Source: Falsiroseomonas ponticola (GTDB taxonomy: Bacteria; Pseudomonadota; Alphaproteobacteria; Acetobacterales; Acetobacteraceae). Taken from it: a stretch of DNA of 64,000 nucleotides. Both the position numbers and the translations under genes were made by a program. Positions 1 through 10,705 of this stretch are shown piece after piece; positions within the stretch are counted from its first letter, which is position 1, and every line of letters starts with the position of its first letter. The DNA lies in assembly GCF_016805305.1 (NCBI RefSeq), contig NZ_JAERQN010000004.1:310001-374000 (forward strand), in the 5' to 3' direction. The notes beneath the pieces are model-generated. The model had not been told where the DNA came from. It saw nothing but the letters and a program-made list of their open reading frames with translations, and did not search any database.

Positions 1-461
1 TTGATCGCGGCCTGGCAGCCCATGAAGCCCACGGTGGTGCGTTCCACCGACAGCGGCAGCCCGAAGCGGGTGATGATGTGGCGGTCGAGCCCCGGGGCCA
101 CGAAGCCGGTGCAGGTGGCGACGATGACATGGGTGATCCCCGGCGCCGCCGAGGCCAGGTCCAGCCGTTCCAGCGCCGCATCCGCCAGCGCCGGCGCCTC
201 CTCCTCCCACCGCCGCATCCGGGCCTGGGTGGTCGGGAAGGCGCCGCCCTGGCGGTAGAAGCCGCAGCTGGTGCCCGAACCCTCCGGCTCGGCGGGGTGG
301 AGCACGGAGTGCCGGCTTGCGATGCCGGACCGCGCCGCCATCTTGGCGAAGGCGGCGCGGTCCCGCCCCAGCGCCTGGGCCATGGCGAAGGCAGAGAAGG
401 CGCCATGCACCTGGTGGGCGGGCGTTGCCGTGGCGATGCGGTTCAGGAAGACCTGTGTCAT
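1..461 (-). CDS. Type III polyketide synthase, N-terminal part (runs off the window)
   Basis: The reverse strand reads from an ATG at 461 through 153 codons to the window edge. The product begins MTQVFLNRIATATPAHQVHG and contains GFMGCQAA near residue 145, where Cys149 is the expected catalytic nucleophile of the chalcone/stilbene synthase fold; the preceding VIVATCTGFVAPGLD stretch also fits that fold. Family members condense malonyl-CoA onto an acyl-CoA starter to make pyrones, resorcinols or phloroglucinols. The His and Asn of the catalytic triad lie outside the window, so activity and product cannot be judged. It is divergent from the sigma factor gene at 835. Confidence is high for the family and low for the product. 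Confidence 0.88.
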   Translation of the reverse strand, partial: MTQVFLNRIATATPAHQVHGAFSAFAMAQALGRDRAAFAKMAARSGIASRHSVLHPAEPEGSGTSCGFYRQGGAFPTTQARMRRWEEEAPALADAALERLDLASAAPGITHVIVATCTGFVAPGLDRHIITRFGLPLSVERTTVGFMGCQAAI

Positions 462-834
462 CCCATCAAGGTTGGGCGGCGCGGCCCGGCGGTAAGGCCC
501 CGTTCACGAAACAGGCGGTGAGCAGCCGCGACTCCGCCATGCAGCAAAGTCAATCCTGGGCAGCCCTTGGCGCAGGTCTACCCCCAAACCCCGCTTTTCC
601 CTGCATTTTCCGCCGCCTGCCCGGCGTTCTGCACATGACAGGTTTCTGGCGATTTGGGGGTGTCTTGGCGCCTTGACTGGCCCATATGGTGCCGGCGGCC
701 GAAACCGGCCCCTTCCCAACCGCAAGATCGCTGACCCGCCGGTGAACCCGCGCGGGCCATCGCTCGTGCCGGCGCCGGGCGGGGGTCCTGGCTTCGGGCA
801 CCGACGTGATGGCGGCAGGGACACGGGCTGACAG
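462..834. other. Divergent intergenic region between polyketide synthase and sigma factor genes
   Basis: These 373 bases hold no convincing gene. They must contain the promoters of both flanking divergent genes. A stretch around 575-690 is less G+C-rich than its surroundings and carries a 9-base inverted repeat, listed separately. No clear -35/-10 pair could be assigned. Confidence 0.5.
580..661. repeat. Widely spaced 9-bp inverted repeat
   Basis: ACCCCCAAA at 580-588 is matched by its perfect reverse complement TTTGGGGGT at 653-661, with 64 bases between. It lies midway between two divergent genes, a suitable place for a regulator that loops DNA. The arms could also match by chance. Confidence 0.35.
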
Positions 835-2649
<1,815 letters not shown>

Positions 2650-2675
2650 GGCCTCCGGCACGCCAGGAATGACAG

Positions 2676-2703
2676 GCGCCGGCGGGGGAGACCCCGCCGG
2701 CGC
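2676..2703. terminator. Bidirectional hairpin between convergent sigma factor and H-NS genes
   Basis: A perfect 12-bp stem (GCGCCGGCGGGG pairing with CCCCGCCGGCGC) closes a GAGA tetraloop. It sits in the 62-base gap between the convergent stop codons. It lacks a real U-tract in either direction, so termination may be inefficient or Rho-assisted. Confidence 0.7.
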
Positions 2704-2711
2704 TTGTCGAT

Positions 2712-3092
2712 TCAGACGGCGTAGTCGTTCCGGCTGCGCCCTTCGGCCTCCACCGCCTGCACCCAGCGCGGCGGGCGCCCACGGCCCGACCAGGGCTCCC
2801 CATTCGGCCCGCGATACTTCACCGCCGCGCTCGCGCGCGTCTTCTTCTCCGGCTTCGCGGCGCGGCGGCGGCCGGAGGAAGCGGGCGCGATCTCGCCCAG
2901 CACATCGCTGATGCTGAGGCCGAGCGCCGCGGCCTTCTTGCGGGTTTCCTCGATGAAGCTGCGGCGTTCGCTTTCACCGCGCTCCTGCGCCAGCCGTTCC
3001 GCCGCCGCGGCGACTTCCCGCAATTCCGCGACATCGAGCGCTTCGAGAGCGCCCAGCGCCGTGGCCAGCGGGGTTTTTTCCGATGCCGTCAT
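2712..3092 (-). CDS. H-NS/HvrA-type histone-like nucleoid protein
   Basis: The protein has 126 residues. An N-terminal helical half (about 1-65, many Glu, Ala and Leu) should form the oligomerization coiled coil. A basic linker (about 70-90, RRRAAKPEKKTR) leads to the C-terminal DNA-binding motif YRGPNGEPWSGRGRPPRWV, which contains the GRGRxPxW AT-hook-like loop of the H-NS/MvaT/HvrA family. Proteins of this family coat AT-rich, often acquired, DNA and silence it. The 400-base region upstream is relatively AT-rich and could be a target for self-repression. The ATG at 3092 is the natural start. Confidence 0.92.
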   Translation of the reverse strand: MTASEKTPLATALGALEALDVAELREVAAAAERLAQERGESERRSFIEETRKKAAALGLSISDVLGEIAPASSGRRRAAKPEKKTRASAAVKYRGPNGEPWSGRGRPPRWVQAVEAEGRSRNDYAV

Positions 3093-3508
3093 GGTGTTTG
3101 CCTCTATCCGGTCCGCCGCGCGGTTATGCCAGCGGATGGCGACGGCATAGCCCCTAAAACCATCGGGGGAAACGAATTAATCGCGAGCGGCCTTCGCGAT
3201 GCCGTTCCGCGGCAATTAACCATCGTGGCCGGAACGTATTTTTACCATACCGGAAATGCATCGAATGCGCGGCGCGCCTTCATTTCCCGATGACCGCATC
3301 ATCGATTTATTCATCTTTTCCGCCGGCCCACCCGCGACCCTTCGCCCGACAGCCGCGCAAGGTCATCCGGGAATAAGCCGCCCCGTGCTATCGCGCCCCG
3401 CGCAGCGGGAATCGCCCGCATCGCATCGCGCGCCGCGCGAATCGGCGCCGCGCGGACGCAACGCGCCCGCGAATGCCGGCAACCGGATCTGGTAACAGGA
3501 GGGGGATT
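3093..3508. other. AT-richer intergenic region upstream of the H-NS gene
   Basis: No gene is evident. The part from about 3150 to 3320 is clearly richer in A+T than the rest of the window, with two AATTAA motifs (about 3174 and 3213) and a run of T near 3240. It should hold the promoter of the minus-strand H-NS gene, and is a plausible site for the protein to bind its own promoter. Confidence 0.45.
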
Positions 3509-3584
<76 letters not shown>

Positions 3585-3669
3585 GGGCGGTGACCGCCGG
3601 TGAGGGGCCGTTTAAGGGCTGGGACGGGGTTTGGCAAGCCCATGCGGTCATGGGAGACCTGCATCCTCG

Positions 3670-4821
3670 TCAGGTCTCGCCGCGTTCGGTCCCCATCTCC
3701 GCATCGCGGTGCACATGCGCCGACATCAGCAGCCCGAAGCCGATCATGACGGTGATCATGGCGGACCCGCCATGGCTGATCAGCGGCAGCGGCACGCCGC
3801 CGACGGGGATGGATCCCGTCACCATGGCGATGTTGACGAAGACATAGAGGAAGTAGTTCGTCGCCAGCCCCACCGCCAGCAGCCGCCCGAACTGGTGCCG
3901 GCTGCGCAGCGCCACCAGGAAGCCGAAGGCGATCACGCAGGCCAGCAGCCCCAGCACGGACAGCCCGCCCACCAGGCCGAATTCCTCCGCCAGCATGGTG
4001 AAGATGAAGTCGGTCTGCTTTTCCGGCAGGAAGTTCAGGTGCCCCTGCGTGCCCTGCAGGAATCCCTTGCCCCAGAATCCGCCGGACCCCAGCGCGATCT
4101 TGGACTGGATGATATTATAGCCCGCCCCCAGCGGATCGCTTTCCGGATCCAGGAAGGTGGTGATCCGCGCGCGCTGATAGTCGTGCAGGTTTTCGTACAC
4201 GATCGGCGCCGCGATCGCGACCGCGCCGACCACCAGCGCGAATTTCCAAAGCCGCACCCCGGCCGCGAAGAATACCGCGCCGCCGATCATCAGCGTGATC
4301 AGCGACGTGCCGAGATTAGGCTGCTTGAAGATCAGCGCCGCCGGGATCAGCACCGCGATGATCGGCGGAATCAGGAACAGCGGATTGCCGATCCTTTCCC
4401 AGGACGCCTTGTGGAACCAGGATGCCAGCGCGACCACCAGCATGATCTTCATCAGCTCGGAAGGCTGAAGCTGCACCGGGCCGATATCGATCCAGCGCTG
4501 CGCCCCCTTCCCCACCTGCCCATGCAGGGCGACCAGCACCAGCAGCCCGACGCCCATCGCGTAGCCCACCCAGGCGAAGCGGGCGATCAGCCGGATATCC
4601 ACCAGCGCGATGGACAGCATCACCACCAGGCCGAAGCCGAAGCGGATGGCGTGCCGCCCCGCATAGGGGTCCGGCGACCCGCCGCCGGCCGAATACAGCG
4701 CCACATAGCCCACGCCCGCCACGGCGCAGAGCAGCAGGACGAAGACCCAGGGGATCTGCCACAGCTTCTCGAACACCCCGGTGCCGCGTTCCCGCAGCAG
4801 CAGGCGCCGTTCGAACTTCAT
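3670..4821 (-). CDS. rodA: Peptidoglycan glycosyltransferase RodA (SEDS family)
   Basis: The protein has 383 residues with about ten hydrophobic segments. SEDS signatures are visible: QRWIDIGPVQLQPSELMKI, FKQPNLGTSLI, the loop SDPLGAGYNIIQSKIALGSGG, and the C-terminal GGVPLPLISHGGSAM. RodA polymerizes lipid II into glycan strands during cell elongation, working with PBP2, the product of the preceding gene. Its start (ATG at 4821) overlaps the mrdA stop by four bases (ATGA), which implies translational coupling. The reading frame remains open upstream inside mrdA, but homology begins at MKFERRLLL. Confidence 0.96.
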   Translation of the reverse strand: MKFERRLLLRERGTGVFEKLWQIPWVFVLLLCAVAGVGYVALYSAGGGSPDPYAGRHAIRFGFGLVVMLSIALVDIRLIARFAWVGYAMGVGLLVLVALHGQVGKGAQRWIDIGPVQLQPSELMKIMLVVALASWFHKASWERIGNPLFLIPPIIAVLIPAALIFKQPNLGTSLITLMIGGAVFFAAGVRLWKFALVVGAVAIAAPIVYENLHDYQRARITTFLDPESDPLGAGYNIIQSKIALGSGGFWGKGFLQGTQGHLNFLPEKQTDFIFTMLAEEFGLVGGLSVLGLLACVIAFGFLVALRSRHQFGRLLAVGLATNYFLYVFVNIAMVTGSIPVGGVPLPLISHGGSAMITVMIGFGLLMSAHVHRDAEMGTERGET

Positions 4822-6710
4822 GGCCGCACCGGGGGGATGGGCGAACGCGGCGCCTCGGCGACGCGCGCCGCCGGCCCGCCCTGCCCCGGCCGCAGGCGCT
4901 GGAAGGCCTCCACCAGCACGTCCCGCGCCAGCGGCGCCGCGGCGCCCGAACCGCTGGTGCCATGCTCCACCACCACCGCCACGGCGAAGACCGGGTTCTC
5001 GACCGGCGCGAAGGCGACGAACAGCGCATGCGGCCGCCATTCCCGCGGCAGCTGGTCCACCCGGAAGCCCCGCTCCCGCTGTTCGCGGCTGACGCGCCGC
5101 ACCTGCGTGGTGCCGGTCTTGCCCGCCATGGTGCCGATCTCGGTGGGCAGGCGGGCGGCGCGGGCCGTGCCGCCCTGCTCGTTCACCACCGCCCACATCG
5201 CTTCCCGCACCAGGCGCAGGTCGCGCTCGGGAATGCCGAGGCTCGGCCAATCCTCCGCCCGCGTCCCCCGCACCGGCCGCCCGCCGATCGATCGCGTCAG
5301 GTGCGGCTGCACCGCGCGCCCGGTCGCCAGCCGCGCCGTCATGGTCGCCAGAGACAGCGGCGTCAGCTGGTAGAAGCCCTGCCCGATGCCGTGCACCACC
5401 GTGTCGCCCAGGGCCCAGGGCTTGCCCTGCGCCTGGCGCCATTCCCGCGTCGGCACCAGGCCCGGCCGCGTGCCGGGCAGCTCGATCTCCAGCGGCACGC
5501 CGAGCCCGAAGCGCCGCGCCATGGCGGCGATGCGGTCCATGCCGACGCGCTTCGCGACCTCATAGAAATAGACGTCGCAGGACAGCTTGATGGCCGTCCG
5601 CATGTCCACGCCGCCATGGCCCGGCCGGTGCCAGCAATGGAAGCGCGTGTCGCCCAGGTCCATGTAGCCTGGGCAGTTGATGCGCTCCCCGGGCGTCACC
5701 ACCCGCGCCTCCAGCCCCGCCAGCGCCACCACCATCTTGAAGGTGGAACCCGGCGCGTAGAGCCCGTTGGTCGCCTTGTTGATCAGCGGCGTCGCGCGGT
5801 TGGCCGTCCATTCCCGCCACTGGGCGGCGGAGACGCCGGAATTGAACACGTTGGGGTCGAAGCTCGGCTGCGTCGCCATCGCCAGCAGCTCGCCGTTCCG
5901 CGCATCCATCAGCACCACGGAGGTGCCTTCCTCGATCTTGCCGCGGATCGATTTCTGCAGCTCCGCATCGACCGAAAGCTGCACGTCCTGGCCCTGCACG
6001 CCCTCCCGCCGGTCCAGCTCCCGGATCACGCGGCCGACGGCATTGACCTCCAGCTGCACCGCGCCGGCGCGGCCGCGCAGCGCCAGGTCGTGGTGCCGCT
6101 CGATCCCCGCCCGGCCGACGCGGATGCCGGGCAGTTCCAGCAGCGGGTCGCCATCCATGTCGCGCTCGGCGGGCGGCGCGACATAGCCGACGATATGGGC
6201 GAGGTGCTCGCCCTCCGCATAGATGCGCGTGGTGCCGACATCGACGCTGATGCCCGGCAGGTCCGGCGCGTTCAGCTCGATCCGAGCCATCTCCTCCCAG
6301 CTCAGGAATTCGCGCACCACCACGGGCACGAAGCGGCGGCGGCGGCGGACCTCGCGCTCGATCCGCGCGCGCTCGGCATCCGTCAGCGGGATGATCTTCG
6401 TCAGCGTCTCCAGCGTGGCGCTGACGTCGGAGGTCTGCTCCGCCACCAGCAGGGCGCGCCAGTTCAGCTGGTTGCCCGCGACCACGCGCCCTTCCCGGTC
6501 CAGCACCCGCCCGCGCGGCGGCGCCAGCAGCCGGGCGGAGAGGCGGTTCTCCTCTGCCAGCGTCGCGTAGCGCTCCCCCTCATCCACCTGCAGCGTGTGC
6601 AGCCGATGCGCGAGGAACCCCAGCAGCCCCATCTGCCCAGCGCCGAGCAGCAGCGCCCGCCGGCCGAAGATGCCGCGGACCCGCTCCTCCTCCCGCTGCT
6701 TGCGGCTCAT
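4818..6710 (-). CDS. mrdA: Penicillin-binding protein 2 (elongasome transpeptidase)
   Basis: The protein has 630 residues. A short cytoplasmic N-terminus and one membrane anchor (about 17-35) precede the PBP dimerization domain, which starts around APPRGRVLDREGRVVAGN. The transpeptidase domain follows, with the catalytic Ser in APGSTFK (near residue 322), SCD as the SxN-type motif in KLSCDVYFYE, and KTGT in MAGKTGTTQ (near residue 529). It crosslinks peptidoglycan on the periplasmic face and activates RodA. Its neighbours mreB, mreC, mreD and rodA form the rod-shape machinery. The last 35 residues are Pro/Arg/Ala-rich and probably disordered. Confidence 0.97.
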   Translation of the reverse strand: MSRKQREEERVRGIFGRRALLLGAGQMGLLGFLAHRLHTLQVDEGERYATLAEENRLSARLLAPPRGRVLDREGRVVAGNQLNWRALLVAEQTSDVSATLETLTKIIPLTDAERARIEREVRRRRRFVPVVVREFLSWEEMARIELNAPDLPGISVDVGTTRIYAEGEHLAHIVGYVAPPAERDMDGDPLLELPGIRVGRAGIERHHDLALRGRAGAVQLEVNAVGRVIRELDRREGVQGQDVQLSVDAELQKSIRGKIEEGTSVVLMDARNGELLAMATQPSFDPNVFNSGVSAAQWREWTANRATPLINKATNGLYAPGSTFKMVVALAGLEARVVTPGERINCPGYMDLGDTRFHCWHRPGHGGVDMRTAIKLSCDVYFYEVAKRVGMDRIAAMARRFGLGVPLEIELPGTRPGLVPTREWRQAQGKPWALGDTVVHGIGQGFYQLTPLSLATMTARLATGRAVQPHLTRSIGGRPVRGTRAEDWPSLGIPERDLRLVREAMWAVVNEQGGTARAARLPTEIGTMAGKTGTTQVRRVSREQRERGFRVDQLPREWRPHALFVAFAPVENPVFAVAVVVEHGTSGSGAAAPLARDVLVEAFQRLRPGQGGPAARVAEAPRSPIPPVRP

Positions 6711-6732
6711 GAATTTTTGCCCTCAAGCGGCG

Positions 6733-6985
6733 GGCGCGCGCTCCGCGCGCTTGCCTGCGCGCCGACGCACTGTCGCGTGGGGCCATGCGGGCGGTCTGTG
6801 CGCGGGGCCGCTATCGCGGCCGCGGCCCGGCGGAACAGCCGGGCCGAAAGAGGCGCGGGCGCACGGCGCGCGCTTCGCGCGCTTGCCTGCGCGCCAACGC
6901 ACTGCCGTGCGGGGCCATGCGGGCGGTCTGTGCGCGGGGCCGCTATCGCGGCCGCGGCCCGGCGGAACAGCCGGGCCGACAGAGG
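6733..6985. repeat. Two tandem copies of a hairpin-rich repeat, period 132 bp, between mreD and mrdA
   Basis: Copy 1 (about 6733-6853) and copy 2 (about 6865-6985) are nearly identical over roughly 121 bases at a fixed offset of 132. Each copy can form three hairpins: a GCGCGC-type stem at its left end, GGCCGC-TATC-GCGGCC, and GGCCCGGC-GGAACA-GCCGGGCC. They fill most of the 316-base gap between the mreD stop and the mrdA start and hold no plausible gene. They resemble a REP/BIME-like dispersed intergenic element, possibly affecting the mreD-mrdA transcript, but no other copy was seen in this window. Confidence 0.85.
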
Positions 6986-7026
6986 TACGGTGGCGCTGGT
7001 GGGTATGGGCGGGGCCGTGAGCCTGG

Positions 7027-7560
7027 TCACACCGTCTCCTCCGCCTGCCGCATCGCCGTGTGGATGCGGCCCAGGACGAAGGCGAAGGCCGGGTAGAGCC
7101 CGGCGGAGAGCGCCGCCAGGTGCAGGGAAGGCGCCGGCGCCGGCAGGTCCCAGGCCAGCAGCGCCGTCAGCACCCAGCCCAGCCCGGCCGACCCCGCCGC
7201 GAAGCCACAGAAGCACAGCCAGACGAACAGGAAGCTCTGCCGCACCAGGAAGCGCCGCCAGGCCACCGCCAGCCCATGCGCCACCAGCAGCGTCACCACC
7301 CCCGTCCCGAAGGGCGCCAGCGTCAGCAGGTCCTGCAGCAGCGCCAGCAGGAACACCGCCGGCGGCGGCATCGCGCCCGGCCGGAAGATGGACCAGAAGA
7401 TGATGCAGGGCAGCGCCACCCCCGGCACCAGCGTCGGCAGCCCCGTGGGGCCGGAGGCCATGATCATCAGCACGGCCGTGCAGGTGGCCGGGAAGGCCGC
7501 CCGCGCCAGGTCGTCCAGCCGCCGCAGCAGACCGGGCGACGGTTCCTTCCGCCCGACCAT
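7027..7560 (-). CDS. mreD: Rod shape-determining protein MreD
   Basis: This is a 177-residue, strongly hydrophobic protein with about five predicted membrane segments (FPATCTAVLMIMAS, LPCIIFWSIF, FLLALLQDLLTLAP, LFVWLCFCGFAAG, LTALLAWDL). The AVFLLALLQDLLTLAPFGTG stretch matches the MreD core. The start was placed at ATG 7560 (MVGRKEPSPG), 11 bases after the mreC stop; the frame is open further upstream but only as antisense-like low-complexity sequence. It works in the inner membrane linking MreC to PBP2/RodA. Confidence 0.88.
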   Translation of the reverse strand: MVGRKEPSPGLLRRLDDLARAAFPATCTAVLMIMASGPTGLPTLVPGVALPCIIFWSIFRPGAMPPPAVFLLALLQDLLTLAPFGTGVVTLLVAHGLAVAWRRFLVRQSFLFVWLCFCGFAAGSAGLGWVLTALLAWDLPAPAPSLHLAALSAGLYPAFAFVLGRIHTAMRQAEETV

Positions 7561-7571
7561 GGGGCCTGCCT

Positions 7572-8435
7572 CTACCGCCGGCCACGCGGTTCGGGCCGCG
7601 CCACGGCTTCCGGCGGCAGGATGCCGCCCAGCCCGAAATCGAACAGCCGCACCACGTCCAGCCGGTCGAGCCGCGCGAACAGCTCCACCTCCGCCGTCCC
7701 CGATTCCGTCCAGCGCACCACGCCGATCGGCAGCCCCGCCGGGAAGGCCACGCCCTCCGCGCTGGTGACGATCCGCTCGCCCTCGGCCGGGCGGCTGCCT
7801 TCCGCCCAATGCTGCAGCCGCGGCCGGGCACCATTGGTGCCGACCATCATCGCCCGCGCCCGGCTGCCTTCCAGCGTCACGGGGATGCGGCTGTTCATGT
7901 CGGTCGCCAGCAGCACGCGGGCGGAGCGGTTGCCCACCTCCGTCACCCGCCCGACGAAGCCCCGCTCATCCAGCGCGATCTGCCCGCGCCGCACCTGCAT
8001 CTCCGGCGGCACGGACAGCAGCACCGCCCTTGCATAGACGCCCCCGCCATCCGCCACGACCCGCGCCGTCTGGTAGGCCGGCGCCCGTTCCGGCACGAAG
8101 GCCAGCTGGCGCCGCAGCATGGCGTTCTCCGCCTCCAGCGACAGGGCCGCGGCCTGCCAGCGGCGCAGCCGCTCATTCTCCTCGCGCAGGCGGGCATTCT
8201 CCTCCCGCATGACGAAGAGCTGCTCCAGCTCCTCCACCGCGTCCCGCACCGCATGGGCGGGCTCCGCGAAGGCAGCGTAGAAGGGCATCAGCGCATCCGC
8301 CAGCGCCGTCCGCGCACGCTCCGCCAGCAGCGCATCGGCCTTGCCGAGCAGCATGGTGCCGAAGGCGACCGCGATCAGGACGGGCAGCGACAGGCGCGAC
8401 AATGCCTGCCGGAGCGGAATGCTGAGACGGATCAA
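7572..8435 (-). CDS. mreC: Rod shape-determining protein MreC
   Basis: The protein has 287 residues. One N-terminal membrane anchor (LPVLIAVAFGTMLLG, about 18-32) is followed by a coiled coil (EELEQLFVMREENARLREEN, about 68-88) and the periplasmic beta-domain (about 110-270, with GFVGRVTEVG and ATDMNSRIPV). It starts with TTG at 8435 behind a G-rich ribosome-binding site; the next ATG lies inside the membrane segment and would remove it, so TTG is preferred. MreC bridges MreB/MreD to PBP2. Confidence 0.93.
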   Translation of the reverse strand: MIRLSIPLRQALSRLSLPVLIAVAFGTMLLGKADALLAERARTALADALMPFYAAFAEPAHAVRDAVEELEQLFVMREENARLREENERLRRWQAAALSLEAENAMLRRQLAFVPERAPAYQTARVVADGGGVYARAVLLSVPPEMQVRRGQIALDERGFVGRVTEVGNRSARVLLATDMNSRIPVTLEGSRARAMMVGTNGARPRLQHWAEGSRPAEGERIVTSAEGVAFPAGLPIGVVRWTESGTAEVELFARLDRLDVVRLFDFGLGGILPPEAVARPEPRGRR

Positions 8436-8467
8436 CCGACGCCCCCCCGCAAGAACCTAACCCCCCA

Positions 8468-9589
<1,122 letters not shown>

Positions 9590-9757
9590 TCATGGCGCCG
9601 CCCGGTCCTCACGGCGCCGCGGGGTGGCGAGAGGCGCTTCCGATAGCCCTCCCCCGCCCCTGGCTCAAGCCCTGATGAGCAGCGGCGCCCCACCGGCGGC
9701 GAACCCCACGGGTTCCGCAGCGTTACGGCGGGCATACGAACCCCGAAGGAGGTCACG

Positions 9758-9994
9758 ATGCGTCGTCTTCCCCTGCTTCTCCTCGTCGCCGGCTCCATGG
9801 CCGCCTGTGGCCAGACCACCGGCGACCGCGCCGTCTCCGGCGGCCTGCTCGGCGCCGGCGCCGGTGCCGCCATCGGCGCGGTCTCCGGCGGCGGGGTCGG
9901 CACCGGGGCGCTGATCGGCGGCGCGGCCGGCGCGGCCGGCGGCGCGCTGACCAGCCCGGGCACCGTCAATCTCGGCCGCCCCGCCTGGCGCTGA
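9758..9994 (+). CDS. Small glycine-zipper lipoprotein
   Basis: The product has 78 residues. The signal peptide ends in a lipobox (VAGSMAAC, Cys17), and the mature part is a glycine-zipper region (GGLLGAGAGAAIGAVSGGG and GALIGGAAGAAGGAL) typical of small outer-membrane lipoproteins of the SlyB/YMGG type. A strong ribosome-binding site (GAAGGAGG) precedes ATG 9758. It is divergent from mreB. The exact function is unknown. Confidence 0.8.
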   Translation: MRRLPLLLLVAGSMAACGQTTGDRAVSGGLLGAGAGAAIGAVSGGGVGTGALIGGAAGAAGGALTSPGTVNLGRPAWR

Positions 9995-10047
9995 AGGGGC
10001 GGCCTTGCCCATGGCGCGATGCCGGGCGGCACCCCTATCCTGCCGCC

Positions 10048-10701
10048 ATGGGGCATCGGGACCGGATCGGATGGGGGCGCGGCGCGCTGGTCGCCGCCGC
10101 CCTGTCGCTCGCCCTGGCCTGTGCCCCGGCACGGGCCTCCGCCTTCCCGGCGACGGAGGACGCCGCCCTCCTCTCCACCCTGCCCGACCGCCTGGCGAGC
10201 CTCCGGCGGCAGGGCCCGGTCAGGGAGGGCGCGCTTCCGCGCGCCGCCCCCCTGCTGGCCTTCGCGAAGCCCGGCGTCCTGGCCGCCATCATGCTGTCCG
10301 GCCAGGGCACGCTGCCGGTGCCGGACGGCCCCACCTCCACCGCCGCCCGCGGCGCCCTGGCGGAGGCGACGAGCGACGCCTCGCTCCGCATGCTGGAGGA
10401 AGCCAGCCGCCAGGCACGCGCCGGCCATGGCAGGCGCCCCACGGAGCTGCGCTGGCGCAGCTTCGTCATCCATGACGGCAGCGCCACCGACCTGCTCTGC
10501 AACCGCGCCACCCTGCCCGCCGCGCGCGGCCAAGTGACGGAAATCGTCTGCGTGACCGGCGTGGCCGGGCGGATGATGACGGTGGGCCTCACCCTGCGGC
10601 ACCCCCGGGACGGGCAGCAGGAGGCGATCCGCCTGGCCTGCCGCTTCGCCGCCGCGGCCCGCGCCGCGCTGCGGGAGGCCGGGCGCCTCCACCGCGCCTG
10701 A
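10048..10701 (+). CDS. Secreted protein of unknown function
   Basis: The product has 217 residues. An N-terminal signal peptide (GALVAAALSLALACAPARASA) suggests export to the periplasm. The mature part has no motif I recognise; three cysteines (in DLLCNRAT, EIVCVTG and RLACRFA) could form a disulfide. It ends four bases before the convergent ABC transporter gene. G+C and codon use match its neighbours, so it is probably a real lineage-restricted gene. Confidence 0.65.
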   Translation: MGHRDRIGWGRGALVAAALSLALACAPARASAFPATEDAALLSTLPDRLASLRRQGPVREGALPRAAPLLAFAKPGVLAAIMLSGQGTLPVPDGPTSTAARGALAEATSDASLRMLEEASRQARAGHGRRPTELRWRSFVIHDGSATDLLCNRATLPAARGQVTEIVCVTGVAGRMMTVGLTLRHPRDGQQEAIRLACRFAAAARAALREAGRLHRA

Positions 10702-10705
10702 CCGT

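Noticed and set aside
6733..6985. A pair of repeated peptides readable on the plus strand in the mreD-mrdA gap
   Set aside because: The repeats are better explained by hairpin-forming DNA; the peptides have no start signal or recognisable fold, and both strands are open only because of base composition.
6733..6985. A CRISPR array
   Set aside because: There are only two repeat units, 132 bases apart with about 11 bases between them, no spacers of suitable size and no cas genes.
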